Shown: one piece after another, positions 1 to 11,340 of the stretch
Position numbering within the stretch: position 1 is the stretch's first letter
Layout of the letters: every line of letters starts with the position of its first letter
Origin: Trichobilharzia szidati
Taxonomy: Eukaryota; Platyhelminthes; Trematoda; Strigeidida; Schistosomatidae
Reading direction: 5' to 3'
Length of the DNA stretch: 64,000 nt
Assembly (NCBI GenBank): GCA_944472155.2
Contig: OX235271.1
Coordinates: 97,477,256-97,541,255, forward strand
Notes under the pieces: generated by a model
The model's input: only the letters and a program-made list of their open reading frames with translations
The model's database searches: none
What the model was told of the DNA's origin: nothing
Program-made: the position numbers and the translations under genes

Positions 1-1025
1 CCAACAGCTGTACGACAATGCTGCATGCCAAGTAATCCACAACGCGAAACTTACGGAATCCTTCGAAGTGAGGACAGGAGTAAGACAAGGTTGCCTACCT
101 ACTATAACCAATGATTTTCCTGATTGCAGTAGACTGGATAATGTGACAAACAGCGGGCAATGAGGAAACAGGCATAAAATGGACTCACACAAAAAATTGG
201 AGGATCTGGACTTCGCCGATGATATATGTCTGATTTCCCACAAACTGGAAGATATGCAAGCGAAAAGCAACAAGTTGGCAGAAGAAGCATCCAGAGAAGA
301 TAGGACTTCAGGTGAACATAGAGAAAACAGAGGTGATGAAGATTCCTGGGCAACACCACCAACAGCAACAACAACAGACAACAATCAGCCAGCATAAATG
401 GGAGGAACCTGAAAGAAACAACCTCCTTTACCTACCTACCTGGGAAGCATCGTTTCAACTACAGGCGGACGGAACTGACGAGGATATCAAAGCAAGAATC
501 GGAAAAGCAAGACAAGCTTTCACTACTCTCAAGTCTGTGTGGAGGTCAACAACACTCAGCATGAAAAATAAGATCCGGATTTTCAACTCCAATGTGAAGT
601 CAAGCAGTGCTACTATACGGATCAGAGACTTGCACTGCGCGTCATAAAGAGCATCTCAAACAAACTACAAACCTTCATTAACAGTTGTCTTCGCTCAATA
701 CTCAAGATCAGATGGCCAGCCAGAAAAGATCAGCAATAGGGATCTCTGGGAGCGAACCAACCAGGAACCGATTGTGAAACAAATAGGCAGGAAGAAATGG
801 AGATGGATTGGCCATACTCTGAGGAAACCATCAAGTGACATCACTAGACAAGCCATTGCTCGAGTGGAACCCGAAAGGGAAGCGGTGAGTTGGTCGTCAG
901 TGCAAGGGTGACTTGGAGGAGGTCATGTGAAGAGGAGATGAAAGCGTGTGGGCAGACTTGGAGCCAGGTGAAGACTCTAGCAGAGAACCGAACGCAATGG
1001 AGACGCAATACAATAATAATAATAA
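1..1025 (+). pseudogene. RTE-clade (SR2-like) retrotransposon, 3' part of reverse transcriptase and 3' tail, decayed
   Basis: Broken reading frames give reverse transcriptase pieces in order. First comes QQLYDNAACQVIHN, then VRTGVRQGCL near base 90. The catalytic block LEDLDFADDICLISH follows at about 195-240, with FADD as the metal-binding aspartates. Then come DEDIKARIGKARQAFTTLKS (477-535), the INSCLRS block near 680 and [15 protein letters not shown] near 790-835. The end reads CEEEMKACGQTWSQVKTLAEN, then an (AAT)n tail at about 1009-1025. This order and the short 3' microsatellite match RTE elements such as schistosome SR2. Stops and frameshifts are frequent, so it is inactive. The element is cut by the window start, so the 5' half is not visible. 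Confidence 0.85.
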
Positions 1026-3530
1026 ATTGTATGGAAAATTTCTTGGTTCCCCTATTAGAGACGTATTTAATTATTTCACTGGATTTTCGACTCATATCCA
1101 AATGTCAGTCTTGTCCCTGGGATTGAAATTCTGTAGCTCTTTGCCGAAGGTAATGATGCAGATATTGACATAAAATTAGACCCATTTTTTCAACTTTGTC
1201 TACAGGCCTTAGATGATTCGAGTCGACTAGTCTGCTTGATTGTGATAGTTACACCAAACTTTAGCGCAGAAAACAAAAATTCATATAAAAAGCCATAAAG
1301 CACAAATTAATTAACTGATTAATATCAAAGGTTAAATACTTATCTATCCAGAATAAAAGATAACTGATAGTTACTTTAAACTGTGATGATCAGTATGTCA
1401 GTAAATTACTCAGCATCCTAGGCAGCTGAAGAAAAATACCGAAGATATCAAGAAAATTTAAGAAAACTATAAGTATAACCTAAAATTAGTCTTGTTATGC
1501 ATGAATATCTCAGACATTTTATAAATATCTCCTATCGCAGATTCATAACAGCAGTGTTTCTGTACGTCCACTTTCGGATATCCCCAATTTAACTGACCCA
1601 TTAACGACGCTACGGATCAGCTAATTCGTTAAAATGTTTTAGTCAAATACTTTTAAACAAAACATTTTGTAAAACTATATACTGCCGACAGAGATGAATA
1701 CTTGTGTATTGCTTATTTCAACCAGCAGCGCTACCTAGATAGATAGAGGTGATATAAATACTCAACGGTTATTTAGCTTGTTTCGGGTCAGGCTCATCAG
1801 CGGTTTACCCGATTTTGACTCAGCTCAGAAAGCCAAATCAGTTCACACCACCCAATTTCTAGTGACAACATAAATGAAATTCATAATTAGCAAGTTAGTT
1901 AACAATTCACAGCGTACACATTTTGAGGGATGAAATTCCCCCCCCCCCTTAGTTTTATATTCACTCAAACCAGTCAACTGCGTTGAAGAGATGAATGTGA
2001 CTGGTAGGTTAGTTATTTAACTGACTGCTTGTTTTCTGCTCATATATACAACTTTGGTAGAAACTGTTGCATCAGATGGCAGTTGAGGCCTCATACACAA
2101 TTTCTATGCTGTCAGAATTAGCCTGATTAATTCAAACCATAGTGCGATTTAGTTGTATTTGGGTTTAGCTGAATCTTTCACTACACATCTTCCTGTAAAG
2201 TTAAATAAGTTATACATTGCGTAAATTATGCTTAGCCGAAGAATATTTGACTAGGTGAACTAGGGTGATCATCAGTGCACACCTCATAGAATCAAATTAC
2301 CAGGGATTTTGTATTTCCTCTTCTAAAAAAATCCACATAATTGAATTCAAATGATTAAATAATCTACATTTGAAACGCTGAAGTAAAGTTGAAACTCTGG
2401 CCAGACACGAATAAATATCAAAAACATTTTCGCAAAACCATTCCCGACGGAATAATATGAAGATTTACTTTATTTGAATCATGTTGTGTTTAAACAACGC
2501 ATTTCGGACATACATGTATTATATCACAGACATTAAAATGAAAAACAAACAAAAATTGTTTGTAATGTATTGCGCACGATTCACATAATTTCTAAAAATT
2601 CACAAACGGAGGGTAACTATCCCATTTAAAAAAAAGAAAATGATCTGTTTGTATTATTTTAAGCGTTTAAATAAACGTGAAAGAATTGAATTTTGAAATG
2701 AATTTGTAATGAGTTTCTAATCATACCCTGGTCAGGCAATTTTACAAAATTAAGATTCTCTGTATTGCTACTAAATACTTTCACTATTTCTGGTTTTAAA
2801 AAACCTCACTTAGCAGATGTAAATTAGAAGCTCTAAAATTACCTGAACTGTTTGATTAATCACAATCTTCTGCGGAATTTTCCATAGTGTAGATCTTGAA
2901 AGTTTTGAAGTTTTGCACCAGTACCCCCACTTAGAAGTTAAAGAGTATGCAAAAGAAGCTTAACAACTCAACCAGATCAGCAGGCATATAAATTATCTCC
3001 TTATTAATCTGAATAGATACTACGCATCTTCCTAGTGTTTTATCATACCGAAGATTCTTATTTAATAAGCGAAATCTTCATGTTTTTGTATAAAATCAAC
3101 AGTTCTGCCTGTTCATGTAGATTTTGAAGGTGAATACTTCCATCAGATAGGCGATTTTGCAATGAGAAGCCCCCTTTCTGCCAACCTTGTGAATATTTAT
3201 ATTTCGCACACTGAAAGTTTATTGGAGGACTTAAGGACTCATCAGTTGTTAGGTCTGAGTTTTGCAGAACATATTTCAAAATGAATTCAGAAGGAAACGG
3301 AATTTATAAATAGTGGAATACAGCAAGACATATAATTGAAAGAGAGCATAAATTAATGAGCACATGTCATCACCATTACCTCAGGTTAATCCATTTTATA
3401 TATCTTTAATGTCCATGGCATTCCTTGAAGAGTTTTCTAATATTTCAACCACTTCATCATCTTCTCTAAGATTATGTTAGTTGCATTTTTTCATTCACCA
3501 GCTAACTGAGAAATTTTAGTGCAACTATAT
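1026..3530. other. AT-rich stretch without recognisable gene
   Basis: No reading frame with family resemblance was seen. It contains an 11-base C run at 1938-1948, which has a twin of the same length at 31370-31380. Only short chance open frames are present. Confidence 0.5.
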
Positions 3531-3539
3531 GTCAATTTC

Positions 3540-3640
3540 ACTGAAATGCAGGTCACTGGCCTGCACTGCTGAAGGATCTCAAATGAGAAGGAAACAGCTC
3601 TCCAGCTCTTCTAACTGATGACACTTCACGACTAAGTTGA
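3540..3640 (+). repeat. Old, diverged SINE-A fragment with hammerhead relic
   Basis: The stretch reads ACTGCTGAAGGATCTC, a short loop, GAGAAGGAAACAGCT, then CTCCAG and a decayed tail ending ACTGATGACAC. It aligns with the ribozyme and tail part of the better SINE-A copies. The CTGAAG and GAAAC blocks remain, and the TCTC/GAGA pairing in place of the usual stem II is still possible. The cleavage triplet GTC has become CTC. The tRNA-like head is absent or unrecognisable. Confidence 0.5.
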
Positions 3641-3825
3641 TAGGGAAATTAATGAAATCTCTACAATTTCAGGAACTACATACATCTTTGTTTCTCAAAT
3701 AAATGTAAATGTGTTTATTCTGTCAAGGAATAAAGTGAACATCTAGATATAATGGAGAAGATCTGGAGACTTCAAATTGAAGTATAAGCTAATATATAAT
3801 GGTATCATTATTTATTAGGTATATC

Positions 3826-4365
3826 ATCAGTGAAACAGTATTATTTACTGGATGACGTTTCGAACAAAATTTATTGTTCATAATCATATCAATTGTAATC
3901 ACACGACTTTGACACTTGAGTTTTATAGCTTTCTTTGTTTTCTCCTATTTGTCGTAGGGGTAGTAGAATTTTCCAGATATCTGGGACAGTTGATGAATCA
4001 TTCCTATTACATGTATTTGCAGTTGGTTCGATAAACAAAGCTTCTGTATCAACTCTCCCTTTGTATGCTATAGCGATATTCTCTAGATTTCTTATCTTAT
4101 TCCGGTCAACAATCTAGATTTGCTAAGTTTTATGTTCAGCTAGTCTGACTGCCCCTGTTCTATAGTTTGACCTATGTATTTGACCTGACAATCATTGCAG
4201 GAGGGTATTTGATAAACTAAATTGTTTTGTTTTAAAGGCTGCACAGAATTCTTTAACCGACAAAGCTTGTTTCTAATTGAGTTTGTGGGTTTGAATGCCG
4301 ATTTTATTCCTGCCTTGTTGAGAATTCTGCGTAAGGCTTCTGAGGTTCCTTTTTATTTTTTTGGT
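3826..4365 (-). pseudogene. Penelope-like element family P1, C-terminal GIY-YIG part and 3' end, decayed
   Basis: Reading the minus strand, the protein begins GTSEALRRILNKAGIKSAFKP, passes KLCRLKN and reaches IPSCNDCQVKYIGQT. That is the YIG half of a GIY-YIG nuclease with its preceding cysteines. The frame then breaks, and further pieces such as DSSTVPDIWKILLPL follow. The order (post-RT linker, KAGI block, CNDC, YIGQT) is the usual PLE arrangement, and the same order recurs at 10.6-11.3 and 27.6-28.4 kb. The element ends at the low-coordinate side just after a hammerhead-like motif at 3847-3892. It is inactive because of frameshifts and stops. Confidence 0.7.
3847..3892 (-). ncRNA. Hammerhead-like motif at the 3' end of PLE P1 (relic)
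   Basis: On the minus strand the order is GAT, ATGATTA, GAAC-loop-GTTC, GAAAC, GTC, ATCCAG. GAAC/GTTC forms stem II, GAT/ATC starts stem I, and GAAAC followed directly by GTC leaves almost no stem III. The catalytic CUGANGA box reads ATGATTA, so core positions C3 and G8 are A and U. This may still pair, but it is not the known active core. PLE-borne hammerheads with very short stem III are established. Activity of this variant is not. Confidence 0.45.
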
Positions 4366-4404
4366 GTCGTCACTAATATTATTATTATCACTATTATCAT
4401 ATAA

Positions 4405-5230
4405 GCTGAGGATATCGCCTAGTAAGGCAATAAAAGCTTCGCAAGTAAACCATGCAGCTCAGAGAACACAATTACACCAAAAAGTGAAAATCACTTATCA
4501 AGCTGGATGATCTAATATCCTAACTCAATTCAACAGGGATGGAAAAAAACAGGAAATATATCGCGTTAGTAACAAGGCGAAGGAGAAAATTCTCAAAATT
4601 TAAACAAGTAAACACATCAGGAACAATCTAAATCCACTGACTTCGCAAGAGGTTTAACAAAAGGAATTCATACTGAAAATTAAAGTGTCATGGTTTCCAT
4701 ACCTTGAAGTTTCACCAATTCACCTTTCATAGGATCTGCAAACTATCTATACTTCAAAATTGATTAAACATTCTGAAATCTAACCAGGGAATTCCGTTGT
4801 TCCACATATAGGGATGAAAACATTTGTTCAGACGATTTCCAAAAAATAGAGATTTCCATTTACGCATTTAGAAAATAATTAGTTGAGCTAAGAAGTATGT
4901 TGCTTTTTAATCAGCTGTATATTAGCGAATTTATACTAATGCATAATTTTTTTTAGAAACAATCTATCAGATAATGCATTAGTAAATAGGGAATCTTTAT
5001 TTTTAAAGTATGGGAGGGATATAAAGGGATTTCGAAAGTCAGTATGGCAATTAGAGAATTAAAACGATGAAATATAATTGGAAAGTTAATTAGTGAAAGT
5101 TAAAGACGCTTTGTTGCATAATCCACAGTTTTCAAGATAGTATTAACTACTGAAAATGGATGAATTAATTTTTCATATGTTGGTAATTATGCAAGAAAGC
5201 GTAACTTCGAACAGGTAGAGAGAATTAGTT
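4405..5230. other. AT-rich stretch, nothing recognised
   Basis: No family-like protein frame, tRNA-like box or repeat shared with other parts of the window was recognised here. Confidence 0.4.
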
Positions 5231-5545
5231 GGATGGAGTTTCCTGGATTTCTAGTGAGAAGTCGTGACCAGTGAGGTTCAATTAGATGTCACGTGTGTGG
5301 ATGGATGTCCCACCAACGACAATGGTTGGGGTCGCGCTAAATCACGAATTGGTAGAAGTTAGAATTCATGGACTGACCATTGAATCGGGTCCCAGTGGCT
5401 GAATGGTAACTGGAAGGTCCTGGGTTCAAATCCCAGCGGGTGCGTATTGCTGATGATTCCCAAACTAGGACGAAACAGCTGTCCAGTGCTCCCTGGCTTT
5501 CACTGGTTCTCTAACTGATATCAGTCCGTGATCAACTCCTAAAAA
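5231..5545 (+). mobile_element. SINE-A (Sm-alpha-like, tRNA promoter plus hammerhead), nearly complete
   Basis: The copy starts in a conserved leader (TCTAGTGAGAAGTCGTGACC, then CACGAATTGGTAGAAGTTAG). A Pol III A box, TGGCTGAATGG, lies at 5397-5407 and a B box, GGTTCAAATCC, at 5423-5433. The A-to-B spacing is short, so part of the anticodon region is deleted. A hammerhead follows at 5438-5493, then a tail ending near ATATCAGTCCGTGATCAACTC. The leader is also present in the copies at 19.9, 28.9 and 42.7 kb, so it belongs to the family even though it lies upstream of where Pol III would start. Confidence 0.8.
5438..5493 (+). ncRNA. Type I hammerhead ribozyme in SINE-A, core intact
   Basis: The catalytic box CTGATGA is at 5450-5456. 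Stem II is TTCC/GGAC (three of four pairs) around loop CAAACTA. GAAAC is at 5472-5476. The predicted cleavage triplet GTC is at 5481-5483. Stem III is the self-complementary ACAGCTGT with no real loop, so it would need a dimer or a strained 2-bp hairpin. This is a known feature of minimal retroelement hammerheads. Stem I pairs GTATTG with CAGTGC using wobbles, and an outer GGG/CCC closes it. All invariant core bases are present, so self-cleavage is plausible but untested. Confidence 0.75.
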
Positions 5546-5589
5546 TATATCTAACCCTTACAAACCAAACTATGGAATAATAATACCAA

Positions 5590-7890
5590 TAAGACAATGA
5601 TATAGCAACAATTCTTCCTTTTGACGTCCATAAGAGATAATTATTCTTAACCTTATGAGTTCTACTCACTGTATTACATCATCAACTTTTAATTTGACGT
5701 GTTACATACCAGAATCTGATCTTCTTTTACCTAACTATGTGATTGTTACTAATTTTTGTTACTGCTCTAACAGCAAATTTGTCAACTGATATTCGGAAAA
5801 CTACCCTCTAACAAGATATACATATTTACTGTGCAATACTGCGGCTATCTTATCATCTGATGTTTTATTTCACTATGATGCTCTTACAATATGCCCGTTG
5901 ATAGACAAAAATATGTTATACATTTATTCCTCTTGATGAATTTGAATAAAGCAAGAACAACAGTTTTTGCAGCTGACGAGAAGGCAACGAAATCTGTTGT
6001 TCTTGCTTCATTCAAAAATATGTTAGCATTTTACAGTGTCTTATTTTATTGATTAAAGGTTGAACGCAGCTAGTGAGGACCAATGAAACAGAATGAATCC
6101 ATGTTATTCTGTACCAATGCTCAAATAAGTATTAGGTTAAAAAAGAAAGACAGGAGAAAGGTCTCAGTTTTCATAGTCTACACATTTTTCATAGATGTTG
6201 TGGGTAAAGAAAGGTATCATACGAATCTCTTTTAATCATAGATTTGACTTATTCAGATGAATTCCGATTAACTCTGCAGTATATAAAATTTAAACAAGTA
6301 CAACATAAGTAACGTTAGATGAAATAGGATAAATAATTTTGAAAACTGGCTTAATGTCGATTTAAAGTCCTATATCCACACAGTGAACTGATATAAAGCT
6401 AATTCACTATGTTGTTTGTCTTTTGACTAGAAATGATGAACTGTACTTGGAAATTCGGCCGTCAACTTGCTTTATCTTACACCCAGGGTAACTAGTACCA
6501 CAAGTACAGAAACTGACAAATGCATATATCAGAGAAATTAGGAAATCTGATTTTAATGAGTTGACTGAACACGGTTTGCTTAACGAATCAAAAACACCAC
6601 CCTGTCTTGCTAAAAGTAGAAAATGTTCTTTTTAAACTTTATGATATAATTTTACTGGTAAAACTGAAATCTATGGGCAGTGTTCACATTTCAAGACATA
6701 AAAGTTTCATCAACAGATGGATTAGCAGTGGATTCAGCAACATTGGCAGCAGTTCAAGCTACAAGTTTCATTTACATCCTAGGGTATGATAGAGACAAGT
6801 GGACAACACATAACTATAATAAAGTCCGTATATATTCACTATATTTTCATTAAGTAGTACATGAGATTCAGTTCATTGAAGCGTTTATGTACATTTTTAT
6901 TCCGAATTTCGGTAAGTGACATCCATAAATTTCAGAATTAAAAGAAGAATACAAATGAAAGAAAGTTTTCACCATCACAATAAACGGTAAATCTCACAGG
7001 CATCCACTTAAGACTAATGGGATGATTTATCAGCCATAATTGAGTAAGTGATTTTATTTTAAACAATAAAGGTATGCCTGTTTTTGATAGAACAACACTA
7101 TTCTGTTGTTGTTGTTAAAATATTCTAAATTATGGTCAAATCAAGAGGAATATTTATCACAAATTCAACTAGATAATCATATGACTAGATGAAAGCATCA
7201 AGGTCATTCATCGACGGAATATGGATATATATGGCTGTTAGACAATTAGGCAGAAGTAGGTTAAACAAGAACAATAAAGTCACGGAAATTCACAGAGAAT
7301 TAAGGATAATATAAGTTTTTATTACAAAAAATCAACAATATGAGGAGAAGTGTTAACATCTCATCTTTCATTTGCAGAAAATTTATGCTAAAAGTTAGAA
7401 GCTTTTATGTTTTAAAGTCTATATAATTAGGTTGAATTATTAACGCAAGGTCTCAGTTCATTTTCAAAATTTGTAAACTTTCACATATGAATGAGTTCTA
7501 TGCTATTCAGTGCACAAATTTAAAGCCATATGTGAGAAACAATTTATCAGATTTACTAAGTGATATATGTAGACATATTTATTAGAACTTCATATCTGTT
7601 AATTCTATTTGTGTAACTTCGTCTATTTCAGCAAATACAATCAAAATTACGCTACGGGTAAATAGATTTAAAATCGATTTTATCAGCTACAGTTATGCTT
7701 CGTAATGAACTGAACAAAATTCAAATGTTTGAATACAAGAACCTGATTAGATTAAAAGAGATTTTGCAGTTAGAATAATTTGAGGGAATTTTCAAAGATC
7801 ATTAATATGCTTATCAATTTCTGAAGCTGCTGAATTTTGAACATTCATTGATGTATTGAAATTTATCTTTGTGTGGTAATTTTCATTTAC
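5590..7890. other. AT-rich stretch, nothing recognised
   Basis: Only short chance frames are present (the longest is about 60 codons near 6.6-6.8 kb). A short inverted pair lies around 5945-6010: 'gaagcaagaacaacag' appears as 'gcaagaacaacag' and its complement 'ctgttgttcttgcttc'. It does not match other repeats here. Confidence 0.4.
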
Positions 7891-7899
7891 TCCGAAAAA

Positions 7900-8700
7900 G
7901 AAACTTTATACGAACCTGGACTTTAGGGGAGAGTTATCCTAAGATATCCTTAAGAGAAGAATTTCAGCAGCTTTGAGAGGAATTCTCTTCGTAGTAACAC
8001 GAAGAGTAGTGTTCTGCAGTCATCTATTGTTATGCTGGAGCCTTAAGGATAGATTCGGGCATCCGATCACTTCTATGTGCAAATATCAGTTCACCTGTTG
8101 CTGTGGAGTCAGGTACATGGGTCTCATTCAAAGCGTATCTTGTCTAAGGGGATTCAAGAAAACTATCCTACATGGTTGCAGTAAGGTAGTGGTGGCTCTA
8201 TAAGGAGTGAGATAATCGAACACCTTGTCCAGGTTGGTCATGCCACCTCAATAAACGCCTCCGTTAAAAGTGATCTACGGAATGAAGAACAAAATGCCAG
8301 TGGCAACACATTTTCTTCTTATTTGCATTGCTGAAACTTTAGTAATTTAGTCAGAGAAAAAAAGAGCTGTGCAAATAAAAGGAAGTTGTCCAACCACCCT
8401 CACTATCATGGTAACAATCTTGTTGATTCCGACTGACTTGATTTTCGTTTTCTATAACTCCTTATAACCCTTGTATTTCATTCGAACTCTCACATAATTC
8501 CATATTTCCTTTCGTTTCTATGTGCATTCTGATCACAACTTACTCACTAAGTCACTCACCGTATTACATAACTGTAATTCACTTACTCATCTCCTCTTAA
8601 GTATTGATTAATATTAACAACTTTGATTGTGGCAACTCATCGTTTTTGTCACTACTCCCATTCGTGAATATTCGTGTATATAAACGCGATTGTACAGCTC
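7900..8700 (+). pseudogene. Penelope-like element family P2, GIY-YIG part and 3' UTR, decayed
   Basis: Around 7905-8330 the frames read LDFRGELS, LKRRISAAL, then SMCKYQFTCCCGVRYMGL and RLVM/ICIAETL pieces. They match block by block the longer copy on the minus strand at 49.2-49.9 kb (LDFKSDLLSDVLRRRIS, SMCIYQFTCCCKASYIGR, LLCIAEALAIQL). In this family CCC precedes the (Y)(I/M)G motif of the nuclease. Here YIGR has become YMGL, the frame is broken, and the protein cannot be functional. The 3' UTR reaches the terminal sequence GCGATTGTACAGCT near 8677-8700, shared with the P2 copies at 24.2-25.2 and 48.9 kb. Confidence 0.7.
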
Positions 8701-8720
8701 AAGAAAATGAACTCTTGAGA

Positions 8721-8915
8721 GTTAGTTTGTTGGGGTTTGATTTTTATTTCAAGTCTGTCCAGGAATTGATATTAGCTGAAGAACCATGGAAAATCAAGGA
8801 GTACTGGACGGCTGTTTTGTCCACATTTGAGACTCATTGGTAGTGCGCACCCACCGAAGTTTGAAGTTGGACGAAACAGCTACCCAGTACTTACTGGCTT
8901 TCATTGATTCGGGTA
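8721..8915. repeat. SINE-A, head-to-head inverted fragment pair
   Basis: From 8721 to about 8867 the minus strand reads the SINE-A end of the B-box region, a damaged hammerhead (ACCAATGAGTCTCAAA, ACAAAACAGCCGTCCAGTAC) and the tail. Directly after it, 8869-8915 on the plus strand reads TTGGACGAAACAGCTACC, CAGTACTTACTGGC and the tail again. The same ribozyme-to-tail segment is therefore present twice, in opposite orientation, joined near the ribozyme. It is the first of four such pairs in this window. Confidence 0.65.
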
Positions 8916-8989
8916 CAAGTTCGAAGAAGACGAAAGAATACGAATAAAAGTACTCTATAATTCTGTATAAAACATTTGTTATTATTTAT

Positions 8990-9180
8990 TATTTTTTAAT
9001 TTTGATTGCAGCTTGATGCCACACCGTATTTTCAATACAAGTATGGAATTTTCAGCATGGATATCGGTAGCCCAAATTTTGCAGGCCGACCATAGATATC
9101 GGGTGTGCGTCGGCAGGGGATCGAACCCTGGACCATATGCATGGTCGGTGGGAGTCCTCACCACTGTGCCACCGACGCAC
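8990..9180 (-). mobile_element. SINE-C copy, tRNA-like head plus C-type body
   Basis: On the minus strand the head runs GTGCGTCGGTGGCACAGTGG to GCCGACGCAC, with a B box GGTTCGATCCC. It can fold with a 7-bp acceptor stem, GTGCGTC/GACGCAC. The body reads CGATATCCATGCTGAAAATT, CCATACTTG, TGTGGCATCAAGCTGCAATC, then an A-rich end. The body is the same as at 24.0, 55.9 and 63.8 kb and differs from the SINE-B body. Mutations make it unlikely to be a tRNA gene. Confidence 0.75.
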
Positions 9181-9736
9181 AGTAATTTACTTTAATTGTT
9201 AAACAATATAACTTTCAAAAAGGTACTGGTGTTTTGGAGTTGAAGTCGAGACAAGTACACAGTAATTATCGGTTCAGAGCGTCTTCGTTACAATAGGAAC
9301 TAAGGGCTAAGTTCCTTGACATCAAATCAATTTACTTTATTAGGCAATAATGTGATGAAATTCATTGCTTGAATATTTTTGATTGGCGAACACAGCAAAT
9401 AACGTCGTCAATGACTATGAGTGGATGTTCTATCAGAGGATACAAGCATCAAATGAGTAACTGCTTGAATATTTCTCTCTGAAGCTGTGGGAGATACATT
9501 CACTCAATTTATACTCAGTTTGTACTCACTTTAACAAATTAGTGACATCTTGAACAGTCTTTTACATTCACCAATAAATATGCATTTCGAATGCTCATGT
9601 GAAGGCACTGAAATACAGTTTTATAAAATTATCACACCAGTCACTGGACTTTTGTACAACTGTTCCTGTTCAGAGATTATAATGTAGTGAGAAGATTTAT
9701 GGAATAAAATCAATTATTTTTACTTGCTAATGTTCC

Positions 9737-9890
9737 TGTAACCTGAAGCTTATGGGTTCCGTTTTTGGTGGAGAAATCAGTCCACACTGCTAAAGAATCT
9801 GAATTAAGATGAAACGTCTCTCCAGTGTTACATGGTTTTCAGTAATTCTCCAACTAATTTCACATTGCTCAGAAATTTAACCTGGAGCTA
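9737..9890 (+). repeat. Old, diverged SINE-A copy
   Basis: The order ATGGGTTCCG, ACACTGCTAAAGAATCTGAA, GATGAAACGTCTCTCCAGTG, CATGGTTTTCAGTAATTCTC, CAACTAATTTCAC follows the B-box end, ribozyme and tail of SINE-A. The ribozyme box is CTAAAGA instead of CTGANGA and stem II is lost, so the hammerhead is dead. It resembles the old fragments at 3.5 and 57.1 kb, suggesting an older subfamily. Confidence 0.5.
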
Positions 9891-10559
9891 TGTAGGGGCC
9901 AAACAAGCGTCCAGAGTTTTATAAATGTATATTATTGTCATGAGTATTACGCAGATTTCGTAATCTGAATATCATGTAGCGAGGATGATACATGAGGAAG
10001 TATATCCATTAAAAATTATACCACATTTCTGTGACTGAAAAATTCACTGTTTACCTACTTAGTGGTTTTTATAATTAGCAGTTGAATGAATATACGTGTT
10101 AACATCTGTTAATCTCTGGTTTCTTTTGACAGATGAAATGTATGTATATTTTCCACACATGTTAAACAGATATGTTCACTTTCGTCTATGTAAGTATAGT
10201 AAGTAATACTAATAACTTTCTATATTACTCTTCTTAGTAATATATAAATATATCGTGTTTACAAATTATCAGTATATCACACTAAATACTTTTACAGATT
10301 ATTTAAAAAGCTTGTGTGCTTGAGGCCATTAGACAGTTATCAGTAGAAGTAACCTATAGGTATGAAATATGATAAAACTTTTAAAGAAAATTGTTGTACA
10401 GTAGGTATAAATTAGACTAGTGTTGAAAAGACGATGTTTTACATTATTGACAGTAGAACTAGTATGGTTGGATTCTCGGGTATTTTGAAAAAAACCAACT
10501 ATAAGGCATCGAAGTGGTTGGGTAGATAGCATGGCAAGATAAGGATTTCATGTGGCGAA

Positions 10560-11340
10560 ATAAAATACAAAATAATCGTTTAGTAACAGCGAGAGAGTCT
10601 TTTAGGAAAGTAAACGTGTTGGTGTGAATAATGAAAATAATATAAATAATCAGGAATTCAAGGCTTTGATAGTACCGCCATACAAAAAAAAGGAACATGA
10701 GGGGCCCTGAGTAAGGTTCTTAAAACGGCTGGAATAAAGGTTGTATTTAAACCTGCCGAATCACTCATAGATAAATTTTATCAGCTTAAGGATAAGACAG
10801 ATCCACCAGAGAGAAATAATATTACTCACTAAATACCATATAATGACTGTGAGATCAAGTTAATAGATCGGAGTGTCAGTAAGATAATTGGAATAGAATG
10901 ATTGGACCTGAAAAGTTAAATAATCTAGAAAAAGACTGTGCCACTACAATACATTCTCTTTCATGCAGTCACAAAATAGAGTAGGACAGAGCAAACGTAC
11001 TAAAAAGTAATATAGTTGAGTGTAAGGTGAGGTCAGTCACCTAATCTTTGTTCATCGAATTAACACCCAACACATTCAAGAAAACTTCTTAATTCCCATA
11101 CCGGAATTGTGAAAAATTGCAATAAAAAACAGCAGGATGTGCGGGAAAGTAAAGCTAAACAAAGCAAGTTATCAAATCGTGTTAACAGACTGATATGATT
11201 ATGAGCAGTGCATTGTGCCGGAACGTTATCCAGTTTTTAAAGCTGTGTTACATCAAATAAACCCATTCAATATAAAATCGAGTAGAAAGCACCGAATACT
11301 GTTAAGATAAAACATGAATGCAAGGAACGTAGTCGGAATA
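10560..11340 (+). pseudogene. Penelope-like element family P1, C-terminal part, strongly decayed
   Basis: Frames read QEFKALIVPPYKKKEH, ALSKVLKTAGIKVVFKP, KFYQLKDKTDPP, then IPYNDCEIKLIDRS where the YIGQTSR of the nuclease should be. Further on come INLEKDCATTIHSLSCSHKI and a tail. The better copy at 27.6-28.4 kb has the same blocks in the same order. The nuclease motif is destroyed. A hammerhead-like relic follows at about 11191-11232: ATGATTA, GAGCA-loop-TGCC, GGAAC, GTT, ATCCAG. Confidence 0.6.

Noticed and set aside
102..395. Minus-strand 97-codon frame
   Set aside because: It lies opposite the RTE reverse transcriptase remnant and is its antisense shadow.
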